Assembly (NCBI GenBank): GCA_937141995.1
Contig: CAKZQX010000632.1
Coordinates: 1 to 5,152, forward strand
DNA length: 5,152 nucleotides
Origin: an uncultured Chloroflexaceae bacterium
GTDB taxonomy: Bacteria > Chloroflexota > Chloroflexia > Chloroflexales > Chloroflexaceae
Direction: 5' to 3'
The position numbers were made by a program, and so were the translations under genes. A model generated the notes under the pieces. The model worked only from the letters and a program-made list of their open reading frames with translations. It ran no database searches and was not told where the DNA came from. Positions 1 to 5,152 of the stretch are shown here, one piece after another (position 1 is the stretch's first letter; every line of letters begins with the position of its first letter).

Positions 1-33
1 CGAGAACCATTCCGCTGGTTTCTGCGCGCTCAG

Positions 34-55
34 TTCTCAAATTCTCAGTTCTCAG
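34..55 (+). repeat. Short heptamer repeat (TTCTCAG type), left part
   Basis: Three heptamers are visible: TTCTCAA (34-40), one extra A, then TTCTCAG (42-48) and TTCTCAG (49-55). They are in the same orientation and of the same family as the longer array at 226-309. This suggests one original array split by the GC-rich element between them. Heptamer arrays resembling the STRR repeats of cyanobacteria are not expected to encode protein. Confidence 0.7.
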
Positions 56-232
56 AGACTGTCTGAAAAGGCTTTGGTCCTGGGGCGACGGCCCCGGAGC
101 GGGAATCCCGGCGTCAGCCGGGGTGTGGCCGGAACCGGCTGAAGCCGGGACTCCGGGGGCGCTGTCCGGTGGCGCAGGGCACCCCGCATGCCGTGGGACC
201 GACGCGAATCATCTTTTCAGACAGTCTCTCAG
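51..232. mobile_element. MITE-like element with 15-bp terminal inverted repeats
   Basis: AGACTGTCTGAAAAG (56-70) is matched perfectly by its reverse complement CTTTTCAGACAGTCT (213-227). The 5-mer CTCAG lies directly outside both ends (51-55 and 228-232), as a target-site duplication would. The interior (71-212) is very GC-rich and palindromic, in sharp contrast with the pyrimidine-rich heptamers on both sides. A further pairing, GGTCC (76-80) with GGACC (196-200), continues the dyad inward. There is no transposase and no space for one, so this would be a non-autonomous element of about 172 bp. Caveat: CTCAG is also part of the surrounding heptamer, so the duplication could be array sequence. 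The alternative is a large extragenic palindrome that is not mobile. Confidence 0.55.
91..160. repeat. Internal GC-rich imperfect hairpin of the palindromic element
   Basis: The left arm (91-121) and right arm (135-160) are imperfect reverse complements. CCGGCTGAAGCCGGGA (135-150) pairs with the TCCCGGCGTCAGCCGG segment (106-121) with one mismatch. CTCCGGGGGC (151-160) pairs with GCCCCGGAG (91-99) with a length difference. A 5-nt insertion sits in the left arm, and the loop is about 13 nt. The arrangement would fold strongly in either RNA or single-stranded DNA. Confidence 0.55.
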
Positions 233-309
233 TTCTTTGTTCTCAGTTCTTTGTTCTCAGTTCTTTGTTCTCAGTTCTTTGTTCTTTATTCTTTGTTCTT
301 TGTTCTTTA
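226..309 (+). repeat. Tandem heptamer array (TTCTTTG / TTCTCAG / TTCTTTA)
   Basis: Twelve consecutive 7-nt units fill this interval without interruption. The first is CTCTCAG (226-232), and eleven follow in strict 7-nt register to 309. From 233 to 274 there are three exact copies of a 14-nt higher-order unit, TTCTTTG followed by TTCTCAG. From 275 to 309 the units are TTCTTTG or TTCTTTA. Such an array is prone to slippage and copy-number change. It ends about 175 nt before the likely start of the patatin-like gene. It is not a CRISPR, because there are no spacers. Confidence 0.9.
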
Positions 310-333
310 CTATGGCACAGATATTGCGATAGT
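306..333 (+). promoter_or_regulatory. Weak candidate sigma70-type promoter for the patatin-like gene
   Basis: TTTACT (306-311) and GATAGT (328-333) each match 4 of 6 positions of the -35 and -10 consensus, with 16-nt spacing. They lie just after the heptamer array and upstream of the patatin-like gene. The match is weak and promoter consensus in this phylum is uncertain, so this is only a candidate. Confidence 0.15.
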
Positions 334-374
334 TATCACAAAGCCCGGAGGTGTCCCGTTCATTGTCCACCCTG

Positions 375-401
375 CGGCCCGATCATCGATGATGCGGGTC
401 G
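375..401. promoter_or_regulatory. 27-bp imperfect palindrome in the leader, possible operator
   Basis: The core ATCATCGATGAT (382-393) is a perfect 12-bp palindrome. Its flanks continue the dyad: CCCG (378-381) pairs with CGGG (395-398) with one unpaired G at 394. The outermost bases (375-377 with 399-401) pair through one G-T wobble. The site lies about 85 nt upstream of the likely GTG start. Dyads of this length are typical of dimeric repressor sites, but the regulator is unknown, and a leader-RNA hairpin is an equally valid reading. Confidence 0.3.
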
Positions 402-466
402 GGTCCGACGCTGTTGTCACACAGGCTATGGCAGCATATGCCGCATGTTTGTGAAGATGAGAAGAC

Positions 467-476
467 AGGGAAAGGA
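467..476 (+). promoter_or_regulatory. Ribosome binding site deciding the GTG start
   Basis: AGGGAAAGGA is purine-rich and Shine-Dalgarno-like, and ends 9 nt before GTG at 486. The other in-frame candidates, TTG at 414 and ATG at 438, have no comparable purine run at suitable spacing. This supports the shorter reading of the protein. Confidence 0.5.
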
Positions 477-485
477 TACCCGACT

Positions 486-1535
486 GTGACAACTCCGCAA
501 ATTGCCATCGCCTGCCAGGGCGGCGGTAGCCATACCGCCTTTACGGCCGGCGTGCTCAAGCAGATGCTGGAGGAACAAGTACATCAGGAGTACCGGATCG
601 TTGGGCTGAGTGGCACATCCGGTGGCGCGATCTGCGCGCTGCTCGGTTGGTACGGTCTCCTCAAAGATTCGGACAGTGACCAGGCTCCCCGCCGTCTGGT
701 GGAGTTCTGGCAGGATAATGCGACCAATAAGCTCTGGGAGAAAGCCTTCAATCGGGGCGTCGTAGGACTGATGCGCTTGCAGGGGCGCGGCTATCTGCCC
801 AGTGTGGCGATCAGCCCCTCCAACCAGGTGATGTCCTGGATGCAGGATATGCTACAGACACTCTCGCCCCGGGATGAGTTTACCGATTTTCAGGAACTGC
901 TCGAAAAGTATGTGGCGTTCGATGAACTTGGCGACCTGATCGGGCCGTCCAGTCCCCGGCTGTTGCTGGGCGCGGCGAATGTGCTGAATGGAGATTTCAA
1001 GGCGTTTGACTCACACCAGGGCGAGATTACGGTTGAGGCGGTACAGGCTTCGGCAGCGATTCCCAGTGTGTTTGAAGCGGTGCATACCAACGGCGGTGCG
1101 TACTGGGATGGGCTCTTCTCGCAGAACCCGCCCCTGGCAAACTTTGTCGAGGAGTTTTCGCCCGACAACCGACCCGACGAGATCTGGATTATTCAGATCA
1201 ACCCGCAGACACGCGCCGAGGTGCCCGACTCGTCCGAAGACATTGCTGACCGGCATAATGAAATGATGGGGAATCTCTCGCTCAACCATGAGATCAGGTT
1301 TGTCCAGGCACGCAACCAGTGGATGCAAACCCACGCCGACGGCGCGCAGTCAAACGGCAATGGCATGCAGCCGGTCGTTCTGCGGCGGCTGTTTATGAGC
1401 GAGGAGCTACGGCGCAGCCTGGACGAGAGTTCCAAGATGGATCGAGGAGACGACTTTATCGACGACCTGATTGCCGACGGCGCGCAGCAGGCGCAGCGCT
1501 TTCTGGGCAACCTGGACGCGCATCTGATTGCGTAA
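486..1535 (+). CDS. Patatin-like phospholipase / lipid acyl hydrolase family protein
   Basis: This is a predicted serine lipid acyl hydrolase of the patatin family, which cleaves acyl esters of phospholipids or glycolipids with a Ser-Asp dyad. With the GTG start the protein has 349 residues. Family landmarks occur in order. The glycine-rich oxyanion segment QGGGSHTAFTAGVL is at residues 11-24. The nucleophile elbow GTSGG is at 43-47, with Ser45 catalytic, followed by a small-residue helix. The Asp motif WDGL has Asp208 as the probable dyad partner; the usual form is DG[GA], so Leu after DG is a minor departure. A polar C-terminal region follows, with HNEMMGNLSLNHEI near 260-275. There is no signal peptide or membrane segment, so a cytosolic or peripheral location is likely. 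The same frame is open from TTG 414 (373 residues) and has ATG 438, but GTG 486 has the best Shine-Dalgarno and places the glycine motif near the N-terminus as usual. It is transcribed alone and converges on the glycosyltransferase genes. The exact substrate cannot be told. Confidence 0.9.
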   Translation: MTTPQIAIACQGGGSHTAFTAGVLKQMLEEQVHQEYRIVGLSGTSGGAICALLGWYGLLKDSDSDQAPRRLVEFWQDNATNKLWEKAFNRGVVGLMRLQGRGYLPSVAISPSNQVMSWMQDMLQTLSPRDEFTDFQELLEKYVAFDELGDLIGPSSPRLLLGAANVLNGDFKAFDSHQGEITVEAVQASAAIPSVFEAVHTNGGAYWDGLFSQNPPLANFVEEFSPDNRPDEIWIIQINPQTRAEVPDSSEDIADRHNEMMGNLSLNHEIRFVQARNQWMQTHADGAQSNGNGMQPVVLRRLFMSEELRRSLDESSKMDRGDDFIDDLIADGAQQAQRFLGNLDAHLIA

Positions 1536-1547
1536 CGAATGGTGGGG

Positions 1548-1567
1548 GGACGCGCTTCCGCGCGTCC
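1548..1567. repeat. Perfect 8-bp GC hairpin, first of two related palindromes
   Basis: GGACGCGC (1548-1555) pairs perfectly with GCGCGTCC (1560-1567) around a TTCC loop. It begins 12 nt after the patatin-like stop codon. There is no T-run on either side, so it is not a classical intrinsic terminator by itself. It is 17/20 identical to the hairpin core at 1598-1617, so the two look like copies of a repetitive extragenic palindrome. Confidence 0.7.
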
Positions 1568-1585
1568 GCGTAATGGGTGTGGGAA

Positions 1586-3823
1586 TTATTGGGGCACGGA
1601 TGCGCTTGTGCGCGTCCGTGTCTCTTTTGAAATCGGTACTCCCCGATCCAGCGCAATCCAGTCTACCAGCACCCCCAGTTCGCGGCCATCGGGAGCCGTA
1701 AACGTCGGGCTGTGCAGTTCAACCACCCGTCGGGACGTATTCGCCGGGGGCAGGCGCAGCGTGATGCGCTGCCAGGTGGCATCCAGCATTATCGGCCGGC
1801 AGGAATCTGCCACACAGATCTGCACCCTGACCGGGGCATTGTCGGGGCGCGGGGCCGCCAGCCGCACCTGGAGCAGCACCGGCTGATCGATTGATGCTGT
1901 TGCCGCCGGTAGCGCCAGGCGAAATCGGGCATGCCCGGTCGTCCAGCGCACCCGCGCATCTTGCAGAAACTCCGCCGGGTAGACCCCACCGACGTAGCCA
2001 AAATCCAGTCCCTCGCCCACCTCAATCCGGGCCGTCGGCACTGGATCGAGATAGGTCCAGCTCCAATCAACAACATCCTGTTCATCGACATATCGCCCGA
2101 TAAAAGCCTCCCGTGCGGCGGCATTGCGGCCCTGTTCGCGCAGTAGATCGCCCAGGCGCGCGCTGGCGGCGATATGGTCCAGTTCGTTGCGCCAGGCCCG
2201 GCGGTAAGCCGCTTCCGCGCCCGCCGGATCACCCTGCCGGCGGCGCACATCACCCAGCGCAATCCAGCCATCCGGGGTGGAGTCGGCTGCAAGTGCGCGC
2301 TGGTAAGCCGCGGTGGCCGCATCCAGGTCGCCCCGGCTCAGCGCGATATTACCCACCAGCCGATGCGTGCTGCGCGCTGCTCCCTCCACCGCCCACTGCC
2401 AGGGATAGCTGATCAGGACGGTGTAGAGCAGCAGTCCGACCAGTAGCAGTGCCGGCAGCCGAAGGATGAACGTCGGCGGTTGCTTCGTTCCCGCAAACTG
2501 CGTCCTCAAATGTGTTATCTGAAGCGCGGCAAAGGGCAGCAAGACCGGGAAGACAAAGTGGCGATAGCGCGACTCGCCATGGGTCAGCAGGGTAATGGCG
2601 ATCACATAGGCAATCCAGAGCGCCGGGAGCAGCGCCACCAGTTGCCGCTGCGCCAGCGCCCGACTGATCCCAATTACCCCCGCCACCAGGATGACGACAT
2701 AGAGCAGATCATCCAGCAGCAGACTAGCCAGAAACACCAGTGGCGGCGGATCGGACGAATAATCCGCCAGCAGGAAGCGGTCCTGAATAATCTTAACGCG
2801 CCAGAGATGCACCCAGTTCGGCCAGAGCTTGCGCAGGAGAATGGCCGGGTCTTCGCGCAGCCGCTCCAGCCCGCGTTCGGTCGCCTCGGCTGCGCGCACA
2901 GTCGGATCGGGGATCTGCTCCAGCGTTCTGAAGATCGTCGCCTGATCTTCGCGTGGCTCGTTAAACGCCCAGAGATTGTAGGAGAGCCCGGTCTCGACCA
3001 GCACGCACTGTTCATAGGCCAGGCAGTTGCGCAGCGTCCAGGGCGCAATCGGCAGCGCCACCGCAACCCCGAAGATCAGCGCGTTAAGCAACGCGTTACG
3101 GCGAAACAGCCCGGCGATGCGTTGTCGCACCGTCACCGGCTGTGCCTCCCCGTCAGTTGGGGCAGTTGTTTCGCCCGGCGGCAGCATGATCCAGAGCAGC
3201 ACCACCGGCATGAATAGCAGCGGCAGCGAGCGTGTCAGAATTGCCAGCCCCATCAGTACGCCTGCCGGCACCAGCAACCCCCGCTGCTGCGCTCTGCGCG
3301 CTGCACGCTGTCGCTTCCAGTGTATCAGGGCAACCAGCGCGGCGGTAAAGCAAAACGTGAACAACGTCTCGCTCATGTAGAGGCCGGCAAAGGTGTTGAA
3401 GGTAAACAGCAGCGCCGCGCCGAGGGCCGCCAACAGCGGAGCCACACGTACTGCGCGTTGCGCCGCTGGTGGGGGCGGTTGAAACGCGAGGATCACCTCC
3501 CGCGTCAACCGATAGATCAGATAGACATTGGTCACACTCAGTAGCAGATTGGGTAGTGCCGCCAGGTAGAGGTTGCCCCGCGTGAGCCAGAGCGATCCCG
3601 TCAGCCAGAGCGGATAGAGCGGCGCGCGCAGCCAGTGGTAGCTCGTATAAAATTCCCAGCCCCGCCCGGCCAGCAGATCGTAGGCCACGGTGATATACTC
3701 AACCTCGTCATTGGCGGGTTGGTGCAGCGGCTGCGACCAGAGCGCCAGCCGGAGCGCCAGCGCCGGCAGCAGCACCAGCAGCAGCGCGTAGGGCATGCGG
3801 AAGATCACCGACAACCGCCGCAT
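1586..3823 (-). CDS. GT39/RgtABCD-like membrane glycosyltransferase with TPRs and C-terminal beta-rich domain
   Basis: This is a 745-residue polytopic GT-C type protein, predicted to transfer a sugar from a polyprenyl-phosphate donor at the outer face of the membrane. After the first membrane helix (about 11-29), the first outer loop carries NDEVEY, with Asp39-Glu40 as the probable catalytic acidic pair. Family-typical features follow: YMSETLF (149-155), LPIAPWTLRN (257-266), SYNLWAFNEP (281-290) and RYRHFVFPVLLP (419-430). About ten membrane segments run to residue 472. The inside loops are basic, notably 169-181. TPR-like repeats (about 485-578) come next, with GDLDAATAAYQRAL and GDPAGAEAAYRRAW. 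A beta-rich domain (about 585-730) ends in SPTFTAPDGRELGVLVDWIAL. The basic loop before the last helix predicts an extracytoplasmic tail. ATG 3823 has a strong Shine-Dalgarno; ATG 3796 is a weaker alternative. Residues 732-745 come from a repetitive hairpin. The acceptor is unknown: protein, lipid or polysaccharide are all possible. Confidence 0.85.
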   Translation of the reverse strand: MRRLSVIFRMPYALLLVLLPALALRLALWSQPLHQPANDEVEYITVAYDLLAGRGWEFYTSYHWLRAPLYPLWLTGSLWLTRGNLYLAALPNLLLSVTNVYLIYRLTREVILAFQPPPPAAQRAVRVAPLLAALGAALLFTFNTFAGLYMSETLFTFCFTAALVALIHWKRQRAARRAQQRGLLVPAGVLMGLAILTRSLPLLFMPVVLLWIMLPPGETTAPTDGEAQPVTVRQRIAGLFRRNALLNALIFGVAVALPIAPWTLRNCLAYEQCVLVETGLSYNLWAFNEPREDQATIFRTLEQIPDPTVRAAEATERGLERLREDPAILLRKLWPNWVHLWRVKIIQDRFLLADYSSDPPPLVFLASLLLDDLLYVVILVAGVIGISRALAQRQLVALLPALWIAYVIAITLLTHGESRYRHFVFPVLLPFAALQITHLRTQFAGTKQPPTFILRLPALLLVGLLLYTVLISYPWQWAVEGAARSTHRLVGNIALSRGDLDAATAAYQRALAADSTPDGWIALGDVRRRQGDPAGAEAAYRRAWRNELDHIAASARLGDLLREQGRNAAAREAFIGRYVDEQDVVDWSWTYLDPVPTARIEVGEGLDFGYVGGVYPAEFLQDARVRWTTGHARFRLALPAATASIDQPVLLQVRLAAPRPDNAPVRVQICVADSCRPIMLDATWQRITLRLPPANTSRRVVELHSPTFTAPDGRELGVLVDWIALDRGVPISKETRTRTSASVPQ
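1591..1628 (+). terminator. Stem-loop plus T-run, probable terminator of the patatin-like gene
   Basis: CACGGATGCGC (1595-1605) pairs with GCGCGTCCGTG (1610-1620) around a TTGT loop. The result is an 11-bp stem with a single T-G wobble. In RNA the stem can extend four more pairs, GGGG (1591-1594) with UCUC (1621-1624), two of them G-U. TTTT follows at 1625-1628. This is a reasonable rho-independent terminator for + strand transcription. It lies inside the 3' end of the opposing gene, where it encodes residues 735-743. The same palindrome on the - strand is followed by no T-run. Confidence 0.45.
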
Positions 3824-5152
3824 ACGCCCTCCTCCAGCCGGATCTGATCGACCATCACCCCCAGCATACGCCCATCGGCGCCAGCCGGGTCATAGCGGCG
3901 CGGCGTGAAGGTCGGGCTGCGCAGTTCGATCACAACTGTTGAAGTTCCATCTGTGGCAGCAGCGGGCAGTGTCGTGGGCAGCAGCAGCGTGTAGTTCCGC
4001 CAGCCCGCTGCCACCCGGAGGTGCCCCAGGGATTGCCCGGCAACCCGGACTTCCAGCCAGGGCGCGGGCGCTGCCTCCGGCCGGCCCGAGGCCAGGCGCA
4101 GTTCCAATCGATCAGCATCAACTGGAGCGGTCAGACGCACCTGTGCTACCGCCGTTGTCCAGCGCCAGCCGGCTTCTTCAGGGGCATGGAAGCCGCGCAC
4201 CATTCCCAGATCCAGCCCGCCACCGATATCGAGGGCAGCCGGGGGCGGTGTGGTAAACCAGCGCCAGGCCCAGGTCTGCAAGTCTTGTAGCGAAGCGGTT
4301 TCATAGCGCAACTCCAGGTGGGCCGCCGCCGGATCACCCCGCTGCCGCAACTGATCGCCCAACAGCAGATGGGGCTGGGGATGCGCCGGCAGGATATTAA
4401 TCGCTTCCCGCAGGATCGTCTCTGCCCGCTCCGGATCATCCGCCAGTTGCGCAGCGCGGGCCAGCGCTACCCGCGCCAGTATCGATACTTGATCGTAGGC
4501 CAGCGCTGCCTGTGCCGCGTCCGTTGCCGCCGCCGCATCGCCCCGCACCAGTGCCCGCTCCGCCTGCGCCAGATGGATATGCTTCCAGCCCAGTTGCCAG
4601 GCCATGGCCGGGTAGGGTCGGTGCAGCAGCATCAACCCGATAATCAGCAGCACCGGGAGCAACGGCAGCATGATCAACCGGCGTCGCCGCCTGCCGTGCG
4701 TCGCCTGTCTCACCGGGACAACCGCCAGTGCCGCGTAGGGCAGCAGCACCGGGTAGAGCGGCAGCCGGTAGCGCAGTTCCACATGAAACAGCATGGCCGT
4801 CAGCACCACATACAGCGCCCACGGCAGAAACAGCCAGACCGGATTGCGGAAGCGCATCGCTAATCTCTGCCGGAAATTCCGTGCATCCGGCCCGCCCCTC
4901 CCGCCATTCCTTGCCGCTCGGGTCAAAACGCCGGCAATTGCGCAGCGGGTGAGGCCCACCGTCCCCCCCAGGATCAGCAGCAGCCAGAGCGCATCCCCCA
5001 GCAGCAGCCGCGTCCAGACCTCGGCGGGCGGTATCCAGATCGCCTGCCGGTCGCGCATATCGTCGGCATACTCCAGCGCAAAGAAGGCTTGCAACTCGTC
5101 CCAGGCTTTGCCGGCGAAGTGCCCTGGATTATGTGTGATAACGTCAATCCCG
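3805..5152 (-). CDS. C-terminal part of a second GT-C membrane protein with TPRs and beta-rich domain (5' end outside window)
   Basis: The frame is open to the window edge, giving 448 visible residues. The first possible start inside, at 5094, is TTG with aligned sequence continuing upstream of it, so the gene is cut by the window rather than starting there. The visible part aligns with the 745-residue neighbour from about its residue 320 onward. The loop after position 1 is followed by membrane segments near 51-65 and 105-120. Then come LRYRLPLYPVLLPYAAL (about 127-143) and a very basic loop with five arginines (about 154-158). A final membrane segment lies near 160-175. TPR-like repeats (about 190-285) follow, including GDPAAA, and then the beta-rich domain with GGGLDLGMVRGF and RWTT. 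It ends in SPTFTP and LGVMVDQIRL. The catalytic N-terminal acidic loop is outside the window, so activity cannot be judged. It is upstream of, and overlaps by 19 nt, the neighbouring paralogue, with which it forms an operon. Confidence 0.8.
   Translation of the reverse strand, partial: GIDVITHNPGHFAGKAWDELQAFFALEYADDMRDRQAIWIPPAEVWTRLLLGDALWLLLILGGTVGLTRCAIAGVLTRAARNGGRGGPDARNFRQRLAMRFRNPVWLFLPWALYVVLTAMLFHVELRYRLPLYPVLLPYAALAVVPVRQATHGRRRRRLIMLPLLPVLLIIGLMLLHRPYPAMAWQLGWKHIHLAQAERALVRGDAAAATDAAQAALAYDQVSILARVALARAAQLADDPERAETILREAINILPAHPQPHLLLGDQLRQRGDPAAAHLELRYETASLQDLQTWAWRWFTTPPPAALDIGGGLDLGMVRGFHAPEEAGWRWTTAVAQVRLTAPVDADRLELRLASGRPEAAPAPWLEVRVAGQSLGHLRVAAGWRNYTLLLPTTLPAAATDGTSTVVIELRSPTFTPRRYDPAGADGRMLGVMVDQIRLEEGVCGGCR
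3827..3835 (-). promoter_or_regulatory. Strong Shine-Dalgarno inside the upstream gene
   Basis: On the - strand, GGAGGAGGG precedes the ATG at 3823 and contains AGGAGG 4 nt from the start and an upstream GGAGG 7 nt from it. It fixes the start of the 745-residue protein. It also encodes the Glu-Glu-Gly of the upstream paralogue's conserved C-terminus, so the signal and the codons are shared. This favours translational coupling between the two genes. Confidence 0.75.

Larger units (their letters stand above)
1..485. other. Repeat-rich intergenic region without a supported gene
   Basis: No open frame in this stretch looks like a gene. The three + strand frames that stay open here do so because the 7-nt repeat lacks stop codons, and they translate to low-complexity Phe/Ser/Leu/Val/Cys strings. 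The stretch consists of short heptamer repeats, a GC-rich palindromic insertion, a longer heptamer array, and then about 175 nt of leader upstream of the patatin-like gene. Nothing recognisable can be assigned to positions 1-33. No tRNA or other known RNA gene was recognised. Confidence 0.7.

Noticed and set aside
71..212. Structured RNA gene (tRNA-like or riboswitch)
   Set aside because: The GC-rich folding is explained by the palindromic element. No tRNA anticodon arm, T-loop consensus or riboswitch core could be recognised.
226..309. Possible CRISPR array
   Set aside because: Units are 7 nt and contiguous, with no unique spacers.
123..489. Three overlapping + strand open frames across the heptamer array
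   Set aside because: All three frames stay open only because the 7-nt unit has no stop in any phase. The products are low-complexity and have no ribosome site.
2480..3217. 245-codon + strand open frame
   Set aside because: It is antisense to the membrane core of the 745-residue protein. It is rich in Gln, Arg and His, as expected from the complement of GC-rich membrane codons, and has no family motif.
4318..4863. 181-codon + strand open frame
   Set aside because: It is antisense to the TPR and membrane part of the second glycosyltransferase-like gene. Its Gln/Arg-rich composition is typical of a shadow frame.
5092..5094. TTG as the start of the upstream glycosyltransferase-like gene
   Set aside because: The frame continues to the window edge, and the codons beyond it (5095-5151) still align with the paralogue's loop before the membrane segment. 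The true start must lie outside.

Overview
The window is GC-rich (much of it near 60% or above). It carries a patatin-like lipid acyl hydrolase on the + strand, facing two tandem membrane glycosyltransferase-like genes on the - strand. The style suggests a bacterium of the phylum Chloroflexota, near Roseiflexus/Chloroflexus. The grounds are high GC, heptanucleotide TTCTCAG-type tandem repeats between genes, GC-rich palindromes in intergenic DNA, and large GT-C proteins with TPR and beta-rich tails. This assignment is inference from style; no marker gene is present.

Layout. Positions 1-485 hold no convincing gene. They contain a heptamer array (34-55 and 226-309), interrupted by a roughly 170-bp GC-rich palindromic element. 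That element has perfect 15-bp terminal inverted repeats (56-70 / 213-227) flanked by CTCAG on both sides, so it looks like a MITE or another non-autonomous mobile repeat. A short leader follows, with a 27-bp imperfect palindrome (375-401) and a Shine-Dalgarno (467-476). Positions 486-1535 encode the patatin-like protein, with an intact Ser/Asp dyad. Positions 1536-1628 are a convergent gap with two nearly identical GC hairpins. The second works as a plausible + strand terminator and also encodes the last residues of the opposing gene.

Positions 1586-3823 (- strand) encode a complete 745-residue GT39/RgtABCD-like polytopic membrane protein fused to TPRs and a C-terminal beta-rich domain. Positions 3805-5152 (- strand) encode the C-terminal 448 residues of a paralogue with the same architecture; its 5' end lies beyond the window. 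The two - strand genes overlap by 19 nt, so they are very probably co-transcribed and translationally coupled.

Functional reading. The two - strand genes look like a pair of lipid-linked-sugar-dependent glycosyltransferases acting at the outer face of the cytoplasmic membrane. Their TPR and beta-rich tails are predicted to face outward. The substrate cannot be told from sequence. The patatin-like enzyme has no signal peptide and is probably a separate cytosolic transcription unit; nothing here ties it to the glycosyltransferases beyond adjacency.
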